Shown here piece by piece: positions 1-8,251 of a stretch of DNA of 64,000 nucleotides. Made by a program: the position numbers and the translations under genes. The notes under the pieces are model-generated. The model searched no databases and was not told where the DNA came from. It saw nothing but the letters and a program-made list of their open reading frames with translations. The DNA comes from an uncultured Oscillibacter sp. (GTDB lineage Bacteria > Bacillota > Clostridia > Oscillospirales > Oscillospiraceae): the NCBI GenBank assembly GCA_910578935.1, contig CAJTSM010000007.1, positions 52,218-116,217 on the forward strand, read 5' to 3'. Position 1 is the first letter of the stretch. Each line of letters opens with the position of its first letter.

Positions 1-2
1 TG

Positions 3-1421
3 GGCGCCCAGCTGGTGAAGGAAGTTTCCACCAAGACCAACGACGTGGCCGGCGACGGCACTACCACCGCTACCCTGCTGGCCCAGGCCATGATTGGCGA
101 GGGCCTGAAGAATCTGGCCGCCGGGGCCAACCCCATCGTGGTCAAGAAAGGCATGGCCAAGGCCGTGGAGGCCGCCGTGGCCGAGGTCAAGAAGCAGGCC
201 AAGACCGTGGACGGCTCCAAAGACATCGCCCGGGTTGGCGCCGTCTCCTCCGGCGACGAGGAGATCGGCAAGCTGATTGCCGATGCCATGGAAAAAGTCT
301 CCGCCGACGGCGTCATCACCATTGAGGAATCCAAGACCGCCGAAACCTACAGCGAGGTCGTGGAGGGCATGCAGTTTGACCGGGGCTATATCACCCCCTA
401 CATGGCCACCGACATGGAGAAGATGGAAGCCGTCGTGGACGATGCCTATATTCTGATCACCGACAAGAAAATCTCTGTCATCGCCGACATCCTGCCCCTG
501 CTGGAGCAGCTGGTCCAGTCCGGTAAGAAGCTCCTCATCATCGCCGAGGACGTGGAGGGCGAGGCCCTCAGCACCCTGATCGTCAACCGTCTGCGGGGCA
601 CCCTCAACGTGGTCTGCGTCAAGGCCCCCGGCTTCGGCGACCGCCGCAAGGAAATGCTTCAGGACATCGCCACCCTCACCGGCGGTACTGTGGTCAGCGA
701 GGAAGTGGGCCTGGAGCTCAAGACTGCCGACATCTCTCTGCTGGGCCGTGCCCGCCAGGTGAAGGTCACCAAGGAGAACACCACCATCGTGGACGGCGCG
801 GGCGATTCCCAGGCCATCAAGGACCGGGTTGCTCAGATTCGCAGTCAGATTGCCAACACCACCAGCGATTATGACAAGGAGAAGCTCCAGGAGCGCCTGG
901 CGAAGCTGGCCGGCGGCGTGGCCGTCATCAAGGTGGGCGCGGCCACCGAAACCGAGATGAAGGAGAAAAAACTCCGCATTGAAGACGCCCTGAATGCTAC
1001 CCGCGCTGCGGTGGAAGAGGGCGTAGTGGCCGGCGGCGGTACCATCTTTGTCAACGTTATCCCTGCCGTGGAGGCCCTGGTAGACGGCGTAGAGGGTGAC
1101 GAGAAGACCGGCGTGCGTATCGTGGCCAAAGCCCTGGAGGCCCCCATCCGTCAGATTGCCGCCAACGCGGGCCTGGATGGCTCTGTCATCCTGGAGAAGG
1201 TCCGCTCCGGCGAGAAGGGTTACGGCTTTGACGCCTATAAGGAGGCCTACTGCGACATGGTGGCTGCCGGCATTATCGACCCCGCCAAGGTGACCCGCAG
1301 CGCCCTGGAAAACGCCGCGTCTGTGGCCGGGATGGTGCTGACCACCGAGTCTTTGGTTGCCGATAAGCCCGAACCTCCCGCCCCCGCCCCCGCCGCTCCC
1401 GACATGGGCGGCATGTACTAA
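3..1421 (+). CDS. groEL: GroEL (Hsp60 chaperonin), 5' truncated by window edge
   Basis: This is the 60-kDa chaperonin subunit, which forms the ATP-driven double-ring folding chamber in the cytosol with GroES. The reading frame is open from base 3 and enters the family at the GAQLVKEVSTKTNDVAGDGT stretch (nucleotide-binding DGTTT loop), so about 68 N-terminal residues lie outside the window. A GTG at base 15 is only an internal valine. The apical domain (around GFGDRRK) and the second equatorial segment (VVAGGGT) are intact, and the protein ends in the usual MGGM-type tail (PDMGGMY). groES would be expected just upstream. A strong hairpin follows about 115 bases downstream. Identification is secure from sequence alone. 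Confidence 0.98.
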   Translation, partial: GAQLVKEVSTKTNDVAGDGTTTATLLAQAMIGEGLKNLAAGANPIVVKKGMAKAVEAAVAEVKKQAKTVDGSKDIARVGAVSSGDEEIGKLIADAMEKVSADGVITIEESKTAETYSEVVEGMQFDRGYITPYMATDMEKMEAVVDDAYILITDKKISVIADILPLLEQLVQSGKKLLIIAEDVEGEALSTLIVNRLRGTLNVVCVKAPGFGDRRKEMLQDIATLTGGTVVSEEVGLELKTADISLLGRARQVKVTKENTTIVDGAGDSQAIKDRVAQIRSQIANTTSDYDKEKLQERLAKLAGGVAVIKVGAATETEMKEKKLRIEDALNATRAAVEEGVVAGGGTIFVNVIPAVEALVDGVEGDEKTGVRIVAKALEAPIRQIAANAGLDGSVILEKVRSGEKGYGFDAYKEAYCDMVAAGIIDPAKVTRSALENAASVAGMVLTTESLVADKPEPPAPAPAAPDMGGMY

Positions 1422-1537
1422 GCCGGAAACAGATGAAACGAGAGCCCCGCCAATTAGGCAGGTGTCCGTAAAACAGTAATCTGAAAAGAATTACAACTAC
1501 GGCATCTATCAGGTGGGATTGAGTAAACAAAAAAATA

Positions 1538-1569
1538 GGCGGAGAATGGAAATTTATCCATTCTCCGCC
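1538..1569. terminator. Bidirectional intrinsic terminator after groEL
   Basis: Perfect 13-bp arms (GGCGGAGAATGGA at 1538-1550 and its complement at 1557-1569) are followed by CATTTTTT on the plus strand and TATTTTTTTG on the minus strand. It can end the groEL transcript and also the broken minus-strand gene whose stop codon lies in the loop. Confidence 0.85.
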
Positions 1570-2037
1570 CATTTTTTGCGTTTAGCCGCATGCTTTAACT
1601 TTTTCCGTTTCCGTCTTTGCGGAGCGGGGGCCCTGCCCCGCCTGCTGATGTGCCTCCTCATGTGCTCGGACTCGTTCAAAATCCCTATCGGTATCTCCCA
1701 TCCCCTCCCCAATGGAACAGGGGGTGTGGCGGATTCTACGTCCTGTTTCATCCTGTCGAGTATTTTGGACGCGTTTTCTAACGCTTCCATAGTTTCCTGG
1801 GGATCATCCGATAAATTGGAACGTCCCAAAAGTATTGATATGGCTATGAATAATGTCAGTATAGTCTGACTGAATGCTTTGCTTGTAGTTATGCAGATAC
1901 GTTTCCGCTAAGCCTTTTGTCATACTGGGATCGCTATGCGTACCTGCGCCATTCAAATAGTTTTCAAGTTCTTCTATTTTTGACATTGTGTACTGCAATT
2001 TGGATTTTGCGTAGCTGTTGACGAAGTGCCAGAATTA
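1554..2037 (-). pseudogene. Frameshifted small membrane-protein gene, truncated at its 5' end
   Basis: Two overlapping minus-strand frames read as one protein if a single base is removed near base 1878. The upstream frame gives SKIEELENYLNGAGTHSD through LAETYLHNYKQ, and the downstream frame continues AFSQTILTLFIAISILLG (a plausible membrane helix) then RSNLSDDPQETMEALE and a basic tail KRKKLKHAAKRKKW. The upstream frame stays open without a ribosome-binding site up to about base 2035, where the transposase remnant begins, so the true start was probably lost. The stop codon sits in the loop of the 1538-1569 hairpin, a normal terminator arrangement. I do not recognise the family. The frameshift could also be a sequencing error. 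Confidence 0.4.
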
Positions 2038-2064
2038 TAGAGATAAGTTTAAGGCAAGAAAAAA

Positions 2065-2080
2065 GACGCCTCTCAGCGTC
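2065..2080 (-). terminator. Hairpin and T-tract at the 3' end of the transposase remnant
   Basis: Arms GACGC/GCGTC with a six-base loop are followed on the minus strand by TTTTTTC. The hairpin overlaps the stop codon (2079-2081) of the decayed transposase frame. Confidence 0.6.
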
Positions 2081-3140
2081 AATCCAGGCATCTTATCATT
2101 CTCTTGAGGTCCAAAGCCGCGGCGGAAAGGAGGCAGTGGTCCTCCGCTGCCTCCAAGCCTCGTCGCAGGAGACGTGTCAGGTTGTGTCCCCATTTCTGCG
2201 CGGCAAACGTACCCTCGCGCCAGATCCGCCGCCGCCTCAGTGTCTCCCGGTATTCCGGTTCTCACCGCCTGGAGAAATGCTGCTGAACAACGGTCTTGAA
2301 ATAACGGTCCTGGAGCTTTCTGGCGCCGGCCTTGTCCGGTTCATTCAAACATTTCTGCCGCAGTCCTTCCTTTCCGCCCGGCATTCCCAGAACAGCCCGC
2401 TGCCGCTTCGATACAGCCGCTTGCGCCGCAATTCTTTCCTGTTGGGGCGCAGATATACATCCCGCTGTTCATCATAGGTAAATACATCCCGTTTCAATTC
2501 AGCTTTCGTGCGGTCATGGGCGGGCTGGGGCACAACAAAGAAGTCAATGCCCAGTTCTTCCAGCGCCCGGTGCTCCAGCGGGAAGTCATAGGCGGAGTCC
2601 GCCGCTGCGGCTCTCAACGGCACAACATGTTTATGGACATACTCCAGCCGCTCCAGGTAGGGCCTGGAATCATGGACATCCCCCGGCGTCACGGTCACAG
2701 CGGTGATGATCCCCTGGTCCGGGCCGGTCGTCTGGTGAGACAGGGAATAAAATCCGCCGGGTTTGCCGGGCCGCTTCATGCAGCCTGACTCCGGGTCCGT
2801 GCCGCTCACCTTCTTGCGGGAACGGCGCTTGTCCTCTTTGCCCTGTTTTGTCCGCTTCGACCGGCCCTTTCCCGTCCGCCGCTCCAGCTCCTCCAGCCCC
2901 GCCTCTTCATAGGCGTCCAGCAGTTCCCAATAGTTTCCCGCCTCTTCCAGCACTTCTGCTTCCTGCTCCGTAGCTCTGGATGGGTGGAGTCCGTCACCGC
3001 CAGCCGTCCGCCCACCAGACCTTTTTCCACGCACTGCCGCACCACTTCCGCAAACAGCCGCCGGAACACCTTCTGGAACGCGGGCTTTCGCCGCCGCAGC
3101 TGGGAAATCGCGCTGTGTCATCCAATATTTCAACGCAGGC
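2079..3140 (-). pseudogene. IS1182-family transposase, decayed by frameshifts
   Basis: This is a DDE transposase relic resembling the IS1182 group. Reading across frames, the N-terminal part gives SAISQLRRRKPAFQKVFRR then AEVVRQCVEKGLVGGRLAVT and DSTH. The longest open piece (2345-3133) carries KRPGKPGGFYSLSHQTTGPD, VTPGDVHDSRPYLERLEY and ADSAYDFPLEHRALEELGI with the RDVYLRPN block. The C-terminal block PEYRETLRRRRIWREGTFAA, ending LDLKRMIRCLD, lies in a third frame close to the stop at 2079. At least two frame changes (near 2990 and 2340) are needed, so no active enzyme is made. The first ~300 residues typical of the family are not recognisable upstream, and I could not find convincing terminal inverted repeats. 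Confidence 0.8.
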
Positions 3141-3367
3141 CGCAGAGCAAGCTCTCAAAACGTCTCCGCCTGCACGCTTCAAAAAGCAGCCTACAAAACT
3201 GAACCTGAGGCCACAACTACATTTTATCTGCCATTTGGGAAAATAAGAGATAAACTAAAAAACTTTAGATACTACTCCCAATTTTTTGCGCCCACCGCTG
3301 AGGCCCATCTCTCCAAGCCTTTGAATTCGACACTGCTGAGGCACACGGCGAACAGCCAATTTCAGTT

Positions 3368-3493
3368 CTAAGGCGAAATTTTTTGCTTCCAGCCTCTTTT
3401 TTCCGCTACAACCTTAGCGATTTTCTTTTGCGTCCTTTTCCGTTTCCCAAGCAATCTCGCCAGCCCGCTCCGGCTGACTTGGATTGCTTCCAT
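3368..3493 (-). CDS. Small basic ORF, 41 codons, unknown function
   Basis: An ATG at 3493 is preceded at 7 bases by a perfect AGGAGG (3501-3506 on the plus strand as CCTCCT), which is why I call this short frame at all. The product begins MEAIQVSRSGLARLLGKRKR and is rich in lysine and arginine (RKRTQKKIAKVVAEKRGWKQK), with pI clearly basic and no membrane helix. It lies between the transposase relic and the hydrolase gene, in a zone of decayed mobile DNA. It may therefore be the 5' stump of a longer broken gene: sequence after the stop continues in another frame. Function unknown. Confidence 0.4.
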   Translation of the reverse strand: MEAIQVSRSGLARLLGKRKRTQKKIAKVVAEKRGWKQKISP

Positions 3494-3554
3494 ACAAACG
3501 CCTCCTAAAACGAAGCGCCCCATGCCAGTGGGCACAGGACGCTCCGCTGCTGAT

Positions 3555-4076
3555 TCATAAAATTTGAATTTGGCACATCCGCATGGTATCCAGCGCCGCT
3601 TTATGACTCTCCGGTGTCACGCCGGCACAGCAGTCCGCGATGACCCGGACGGCTGTTTCCGGCAGAAACGCTTTAATCAGCAGGGCATTGGAAACCACGC
3701 AGATGTCCGTGCAGAGGCCCACCAGGGTGATGTCCAGCTCGTCCAGCTCCGCCAGCTTTGCCAGCATTTCGGCCAGCTCTTTTGAGCCGAAGGTGGGTTT
3801 GTCAATTATCACCGCGTCTTTCAGCGCGGCGGCAATCCTGGGGTGCAGCCTCCAGCCGGGTGTGTCTTTGACGCAGTGGGGCACAGGCAGGTTCCGTCCC
3901 TCCTGAGTTTCCAGATAGTTTTCAAGGTGGGTATCCCGCGTGGCAATCACGTCCCCGGCGGGGTACTTGCCGATCTCCTCCGCCACCTGCTCCACAATGG
4001 CCTCCGCCTCCGGGGTGCCTAGGGCGCCGTTAATAAAGTCGTTCTGCATGTCTATGACCAGTAATATCTTCCGCAT
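3555..4076 (-). CDS. Isochorismatase-like cysteine hydrolase, nicotinamidase type
   Basis: A 173-residue cytosolic hydrolase of the isochorismatase/nicotinamidase superfamily. The catalytic triad is visible: Asp9 in LLVIDMQNDF, Lys93 in IDKPTFGS and Cys126 in LCTDICVV. The nicotinamidase metal site also appears to be present, with Asp48 and His50 in ATRDTH and His67 in VPHCVKDTPG, which favours nicotinamidase (nicotinamide to nicotinate, NAD salvage) over plain isochorismatase. The length is slightly short for PncA (about 180-210). The ATG is preceded by AAGGAGG. It is transcribed alone, with decayed DNA on both sides. Substrate is inferred from motifs only. Confidence 0.8.
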   Translation of the reverse strand: MRKILLVIDMQNDFINGALGTPEAEAIVEQVAEEIGKYPAGDVIATRDTHLENYLETQEGRNLPVPHCVKDTPGWRLHPRIAAALKDAVIIDKPTFGSKELAEMLAKLAELDELDITLVGLCTDICVVSNALLIKAFLPETAVRVIADCCAGVTPESHKAALDTMRMCQIQIL

Positions 4077-4331
4077 GGGCTGGCCTCCTTCATTTTGATG
4101 CTTTTATCATATCATAAATTCTGACAGAAAGGAACCGTCTTCCCTCCTGCCGTTGATCTCCGACAACCGGCGGTACGGCTCCGCCTTCTCTGCTGTCAGA
4201 CGGTCACGGAGAATCCACAGCCGCCCAGCAGGGCGAGCGCCCCGCATACCAGCCGTCTCCTGCCTCCACGCCGGAGAGGCCCTTGTCCTAGAGCTGCCGG
4301 GACTCCGGCAGCTTCCGCGTCAGTGAGGGCG

Positions 4332-4600
4332 TCATACTATAAAAAACAGGCCAGGCCGCCGTCCTCCTCTTTGACGGCCTGTAGATCCGACTCCAGCGTA
4401 AAGCGGAGGACGGACTGGCTCTGTCCCAAGCTTTCGATGTGTCCGAATCCTCTGGGAGGTTTCTTCCCACGTCACAAACAGGTTATACTCCCGGCAGAGC
4501 CGGGCGGAGGCGGCGCGGGTCTGAGCGTTGTTGTGGTTTTTCCCGACGGTTTTCATATTGACGGAATTGAACATCATGTGAGTGTGAAGCGGGCTCCAAC
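4332..4600 (-). pseudogene. Relaxase (mobilisation protein) fragment
   Basis: The minus-strand frame contains SPLHTHMMFNSVNMKT followed by ARLCREYNLFV. This matches the three-histidine metal region of MobA/VirD2-type relaxases (HxH plus FNSV) and the following CREYGL-like block. There is no complete relaxase N-terminus (no catalytic-tyrosine region upstream) and the downstream part changes frame, so this is a fossil of a mobilisable element. Together with the IS1182 relic and the integrase relic at 21 kb it indicates old element insertions. Confidence 0.55.
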
Positions 4601-4610
4601 GCCAGTTCCG

Positions 4611-4668
4611 GCGGAAAAAGATGTCTCGAGACGGCGTTTTACTTTTTTCAAACAAGGCCTATTTGCAT
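4611..4668 (-). repeat. Partial copy of repeat family R2
   Basis: Read on the minus strand this stretch starts TAGGCCTTGTTTGAAAA and continues AAAACGCCGTC then CATCTTTTTC. That matches one end of the two full-length R2 copies at 28704 and 35744. Only about one third of the element is present. Confidence 0.6.
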
Positions 4669-4740
4669 CCCTTTTGCATCCCTATCTTTCACGTAAAAAT
4701 AAGAACCGTCTCTGTCGTAAGGCGGCTCCCAAACGAACCG

Positions 4741-5205
4741 TTATCCCATTCCAAACTCCTTGCACAGGTTCTCAAATCTGGCCCTTTCCTTCTCTTTCAC
4801 GGCTTTGGAAAGATCGTTCATGCAGTGGTGCACCACGTCGGCGTCCTTGAGCAGTTCCTCCATAGGGCCGTCCGCTGTCAGCTTATCGTCGTGGTGGTAA
4901 ATAGCGGAACAAATGATCTCCGTCTCCTCCGGTAAGGTCAGCCCCAGACCCTCCAGAATTTCTCTGGCCAGCGCCGCGCCCCGGTGGGCGTGGTCTTCAT
5001 AGCTGCCGTTTTTGTAGGCCCAGAGATCGTGGAGCATCGCCGCCATAGAGGCCAGTTCTGCGTCCAGGCCCCGTTTTTTCGCCAGCATCGCAGCCGCCAG
5101 GGACACGCCGTAAAGGTGGGCCACGGCGCCGGTCCGGATCTTCGGGTCGGAGATCATCTCCAATTCATAGTTCACGTGGGTCCGCAGCTCACTCAACCGC
5201 CCCAT
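4741..5205 (-). CDS. HD-domain phosphohydrolase-like protein
   Basis: A 154-residue soluble protein with the HD metal-dependent hydrolase signature: an early histidine in VAHLYGVS, the HD pair in AAMLHDLWAY, a following histidine in DHAHRGA, and YHHDD with a late KDADVVHH. Such proteins cleave phosphate esters of nucleotides or signalling molecules; the substrate cannot be read from the sequence. The ATG at 5205 is three bases after the stop of the upstream HD gene, with its GGAGG overlapping that stop, so the two are translationally coupled. Confidence 0.75.
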   Translation of the reverse strand: MGRLSELRTHVNYELEMISDPKIRTGAVAHLYGVSLAAAMLAKKRGLDAELASMAAMLHDLWAYKNGSYEDHAHRGAALAREILEGLGLTLPEETEIICSAIYHHDDKLTADGPMEELLKDADVVHHCMNDLSKAVKEKERARFENLCKEFGMG

Positions 5206-5208
5206 GGT

Positions 5209-5700
5209 TCAGCCCTCCAAATACATCGTCTTTAACAAGGAGATCCCGGTTTTCGTGCGAAAGACCTTCCCCAGTGTGTTTTCCACGTTCTCCCTGGAGT
5301 AGCCGCTCTCGTCGGCGTTGACGAGGTAATCCGCCTCAATCAGGATTTGATAGTCCGGACCATCGATGCCCCGGAGGGTGTGGTGATGGCCTACCAACCA
5401 GGCAATCCGTTCCACAGCGTCTTGGGACAGCCCGCTGTCCTCCAGAAAATCCCGGACCAGAGCGGGGCCCTCCTGTTCCTGATATTTCCCGTTTGTGCTG
5501 CCATATTTCTCCCGGCAGAGGGGGCATGCGATATCATGAACGATGGCGGCGATTTCCAGAATGGTCTGTGCAGCCTCATCCAGTCCCTCACACTCGCCAA
5601 TGGTCTTGGCGAAGGCGTAGACCTTCATAAAATGGTTGATGTCATGCCGGTTCCCCTTGGAATACGCGATCATCTTCCGTGTAATTTCCGCAGCCGCCAT
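5209..5700 (-). CDS. HD-domain hydrolase, first gene of a two-gene unit
   Basis: A 163-residue HD-superfamily protein. Visible metal ligands include HDINHFMKVYAF, the HD pair in AAIVHDIACP, VGHHHTLRGIDG and EADYLVNADES. I place the start at the ATG at 5700 because GGGGAGG lies 9 bases upstream; a GTG nine bases earlier would overlap that site. Its product differs from the downstream HD protein, so this is not a recent duplication. The pair probably acts on related small phosphorylated substrates, but that is inference. Confidence 0.75.
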   Translation of the reverse strand: MAAAEITRKMIAYSKGNRHDINHFMKVYAFAKTIGECEGLDEAAQTILEIAAIVHDIACPLCREKYGSTNGKYQEQEGPALVRDFLEDSGLSQDAVERIAWLVGHHHTLRGIDGPDYQILIEADYLVNADESGYSRENVENTLGKVFRTKTGISLLKTMYLEG

Positions 5701-5709
5701 TGTAATCAC

Positions 5710-6110
5710 CCTCCCCGCTTATTTTGACCATTATACCTCTTTTGACTGCTGGAGGCAAGCGTCTCCGTTTGGGCCGCCTCATTTGGCCAGTTCACAGTCC
5801 TGATTCAACAGGTACAGTCCCAGCTGAAATCCACAGCTCTGGCGGCTTCAGCATGGACGCTCCGGGTGATCTGGCTGACGCCCCCACGCCTCCTTCTTTT
5901 CTCCCGGCAAACCAGCGGAGTATTTGCGGAAAGGAGAGGAGGAGCCAAGAGGCACGCAGCTTTCGCCGCCAGCTTCAAAACCGCCGCTGTACGCCTTGCG
6001 GTTTCCGCCATCGTTTTCATGTTCCGCACCTTCTGAAATCCGGCCGCCTTTGGTGACCGCATGTTCTAAAGTCCCATGAAAGCCCCGCACCCCAGTACAA
6101 ATCTTTCTTC
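5710..6110. other. Gene-poor gap between the HD genes and galE
   Basis: Only short open frames occur here. A minus-strand 71-codon frame (5805-6020) has a weak GAAGG ahead of its ATG and a hydrophobic N-terminus (LKLAAKAACLLAPPLL), but the rest looks random and I do not call it a gene. It may be another fragment of the decayed mobile DNA to its left. Confidence 0.4.
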
Positions 6111-6113
6111 CTC

Positions 6114-6142
6114 TGGACAAGTTTTTTACTTTCTAGTATAAT
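6114..6142 (+). promoter_or_regulatory. Sigma-A-type promoter for the galE operon
   Basis: TGGACA, a 17-base spacer and a perfect TATAAT lie about 147 bases ahead of the galE start, which leaves an AT-rich leader of roughly 140 bases. Confidence 0.65.
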
Positions 6143-6288
6143 AAACTCAAAACGCGGACGATTTTTCTAATAATCAGGACTATCCTCCATTCCCATTTTC
6201 ACCCAGCAGGCCTACAATAAGGCTAGATGAATCTTGAAAATCTTTCACAGCGGCGAAAAATTTTTATAATTTGAAAGGAGCGGTTTTT

Positions 6289-7308
6289 ATGTCCATTCTT
6301 GTCACCGGCGGCGCGGGCTACATCGGCAGCCATACCTGTGTGGAGCTCATCCAGGCGGGCTACGAGGTCATTGTGGCGGACAACCTCTATAACTCCAGCG
6401 AGGAGGCTATCCGCCGGGTGGAGAAGATCGTGGGAAAGCCCATTCCCTTTGTCAAAGCAGAGCTTTGCGATATGGCGCAGGTGGAAGCTCTGTTTGCCAA
6501 TCACCCGGACATTGATTCCGTCATGCACTTCGCCGGGCTTAAGGCCGTGGGCGAAAGCGTCGCTAAACCTCTGGAGTATTACTCCAACAACCTCATCAGC
6601 ACTCTGTACCTCCTCCAGGCCATGCGGCAGCACGGTGTGAGGAATTTCGTCTTCTCCTCCTCCGCCACGGTCTACGGTGATCCCGCCACCGTACCCATCC
6701 GGGAGGACTTCCCCACTGGCGGCACCACCAATCCCTATGGTACCAGTAAACTCTTCCAAGAGAAAATGCTGATGGACATCTGCGCCGCCGATCCCGCGCT
6801 GAATGTGGCTCTTCTGCGCTACTTCAACCCCATCGGAGCACATGAGAGCGGCCTCATCGGAGAGGACCCCAACGGCATCCCCAACAACCTGGTGCCCTAC
6901 ATTGCCAAGGTGGCCGTGGGCCAACTGGAGAAAGTACACGTCTACGGCAATGACTATGATACCCCCGACGGCACCGGCGTCCGGGACTATATCCACGTGG
7001 TGGATCTGGCCAAGGGCCACGTGGCGGCACTTCGCAAGCTGGAAACCAACTGCGGCCTCTTCGTCTGCAACCTGGGCACCGGCAACGGCTACAGCGTGCT
7101 GGACGTGCTCCACGCCTATGAGAAGGCCTGCGGCCACGAGCTGCCTCATGTCATCGACCCCCGCCGCCCCGGCGACATCGCCCAGTGCTATGCCGACCCC
7201 AAGAAGGCCCGGGAAGAGCTGGGCTGGACGGCGGAGCTTGGCATCGAGGAGATGTGCGCCTCCTCCTGGAAGTGGCAGTCCATGAATCCTAACGGCTACA
7301 AAGGATAA
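6289..7308 (+). CDS. galE: UDP-glucose 4-epimerase (possibly UDP-HexNAc epimerase)
   Basis: A 339-residue SDR-family epimerase that interconverts UDP-glucose/UDP-galactose and in some members UDP-GlcNAc/UDP-GalNAc. The Rossmann motif GGAGYIGS is at residues 7-14, the serine region VFSSSATVYG at 121-130, and the catalytic Tyr150-xxx-Lys154 in NPYGTSK. The start is the ATG at 6289, 8 bases after AAAGGAG; an upstream in-frame start lacks a site. The following genes encode a nucleotidyltransferase and a NahK-like kinase, spaced 21 and 1 bases apart, so this copy probably serves an amino-sugar salvage route rather than the classical Leloir set. The role in that route is inference. Confidence 0.93.
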   Translation: MSILVTGGAGYIGSHTCVELIQAGYEVIVADNLYNSSEEAIRRVEKIVGKPIPFVKAELCDMAQVEALFANHPDIDSVMHFAGLKAVGESVAKPLEYYSNNLISTLYLLQAMRQHGVRNFVFSSSATVYGDPATVPIREDFPTGGTTNPYGTSKLFQEKMLMDICAADPALNVALLRYFNPIGAHESGLIGEDPNGIPNNLVPYIAKVAVGQLEKVHVYGNDYDTPDGTGVRDYIHVVDLAKGHVAALRKLETNCGLFVCNLGTGNGYSVLDVLHAYEKACGHELPHVIDPRRPGDIAQCYADPKKAREELGWTAELGIEEMCASSWKWQSMNPNGYKG

Positions 7309-7329
7309 GAGAAATAAAGGAGAGGGAAT

Positions 7330-8250
7330 ATGAAAAAGCCTGTTTTGGTCATCATGGCCGCCGGCATGGGCAGCCGGTACGGCGGCCTCAAACAGCTGGA
7401 CCCCGTGGGGAATCACGGCCAGCTTATCATCGACTACTCCATCTACGACGCCCGCCGGGCGGGTTTTGAGACGGTTGTCTTTGTCATCAAGCCTGAAATT
7501 GAGGAGGACTTCAAACGCTGCATCGGCGACCGGGTGGCCAAATCCATGGATGTCCGCTACGCTTACCAGCTGAAAGAAGACCTGCCGGAGGGTTACACCG
7601 TCCCTGCCGAGCGTCAAAAGCCCTGGGGCACCGCTCATGCCGCCTTGGCCGCCCGAAAAGTAGTAGACGGTCCCTTCGCCGTCATCAACGCCGACGATTA
7701 CTACGGTCCTGAAGCCTATCAGAAAATTTACAGCTACCTGGCTGCCCACGAGGACGGGGAACTGTACGAGTATGTTATGGTGGGTTACCTGCTGAAAAAC
7801 ACGGTCAGCGAGAACGGCACCGTGGCCCGGGGCGTCTGCGAAGAGACAGGGGATCACTATCTCTCCCAGATCACGGAACGAACCAAGATTGAGCAGGGTC
7901 CTCCCCTGCGCTTTACCGAGGACGACGGAAAGACATGGACGGAGCTGGCGGAGGACACCGTCGTCTCTTTGAACATGTGGGGCTTCACCCGCAGCTTCCT
8001 GGACGAGGCCTGGAAGCGCCTTCCCGCCTTTTTGGACAAAGCCTTGGCGGAAAATCCCGCCAAGGCGGAGTACTTCCTTCCCAGCGTGGTCAGCCAGCTG
8101 ATCGGGGAAGGCAAGGCCCGGGTCAAGGTGCTGCGAAGCGAGGACAAGTGGTACGGCGTCACCTACCGGGAAGACAAACCCACCGTAGTAAACGCCATCG
8201 CGGAAAAGACAAAATCCGGTCTCTATCCCGACCGGCTGTGGGAGGAATAA
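7330..8250 (+). CDS. Sugar-1-phosphate nucleotidyltransferase-like protein
   Basis: A 306-residue NTP_transferase-family enzyme, expected to join a hexose or N-acetylhexosamine 1-phosphate to UTP. The nucleotide loop MAAGMGSRYGGLKQL occupies residues 9-23, PWGTAHA 98-104 and the metal-binding NADDYYG 120-126. It is longer than RmlA-type enzymes because of a C-terminal extension from about residue 220. AAAGGAGAGGG precedes the ATG. Lying between galE and a NahK-like kinase, it matches the order of function kinase, uridylyltransferase, epimerase seen in the lacto-N-biose/galacto-N-biose route of bifidobacteria. The exact sugar is not determined by sequence. Confidence 0.82.
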   Translation: MKKPVLVIMAAGMGSRYGGLKQLDPVGNHGQLIIDYSIYDARRAGFETVVFVIKPEIEEDFKRCIGDRVAKSMDVRYAYQLKEDLPEGYTVPAERQKPWGTAHAALAARKVVDGPFAVINADDYYGPEAYQKIYSYLAAHEDGELYEYVMVGYLLKNTVSENGTVARGVCEETGDHYLSQITERTKIEQGPPLRFTEDDGKTWTELAEDTVVSLNMWGFTRSFLDEAWKRLPAFLDKALAENPAKAEYFLPSVVSQLIGEGKARVKVLRSEDKWYGVTYREDKPTVVNAIAEKTKSGLYPDRLWEE

Positions 8251-8251
8251 G

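Noticed and set aside
6223..7857. 544-codon minus-strand open frame
   Set aside because: It is the antisense shadow of galE and the nucleotidyltransferase; those have family motifs and ribosome-binding sites, this frame has none.
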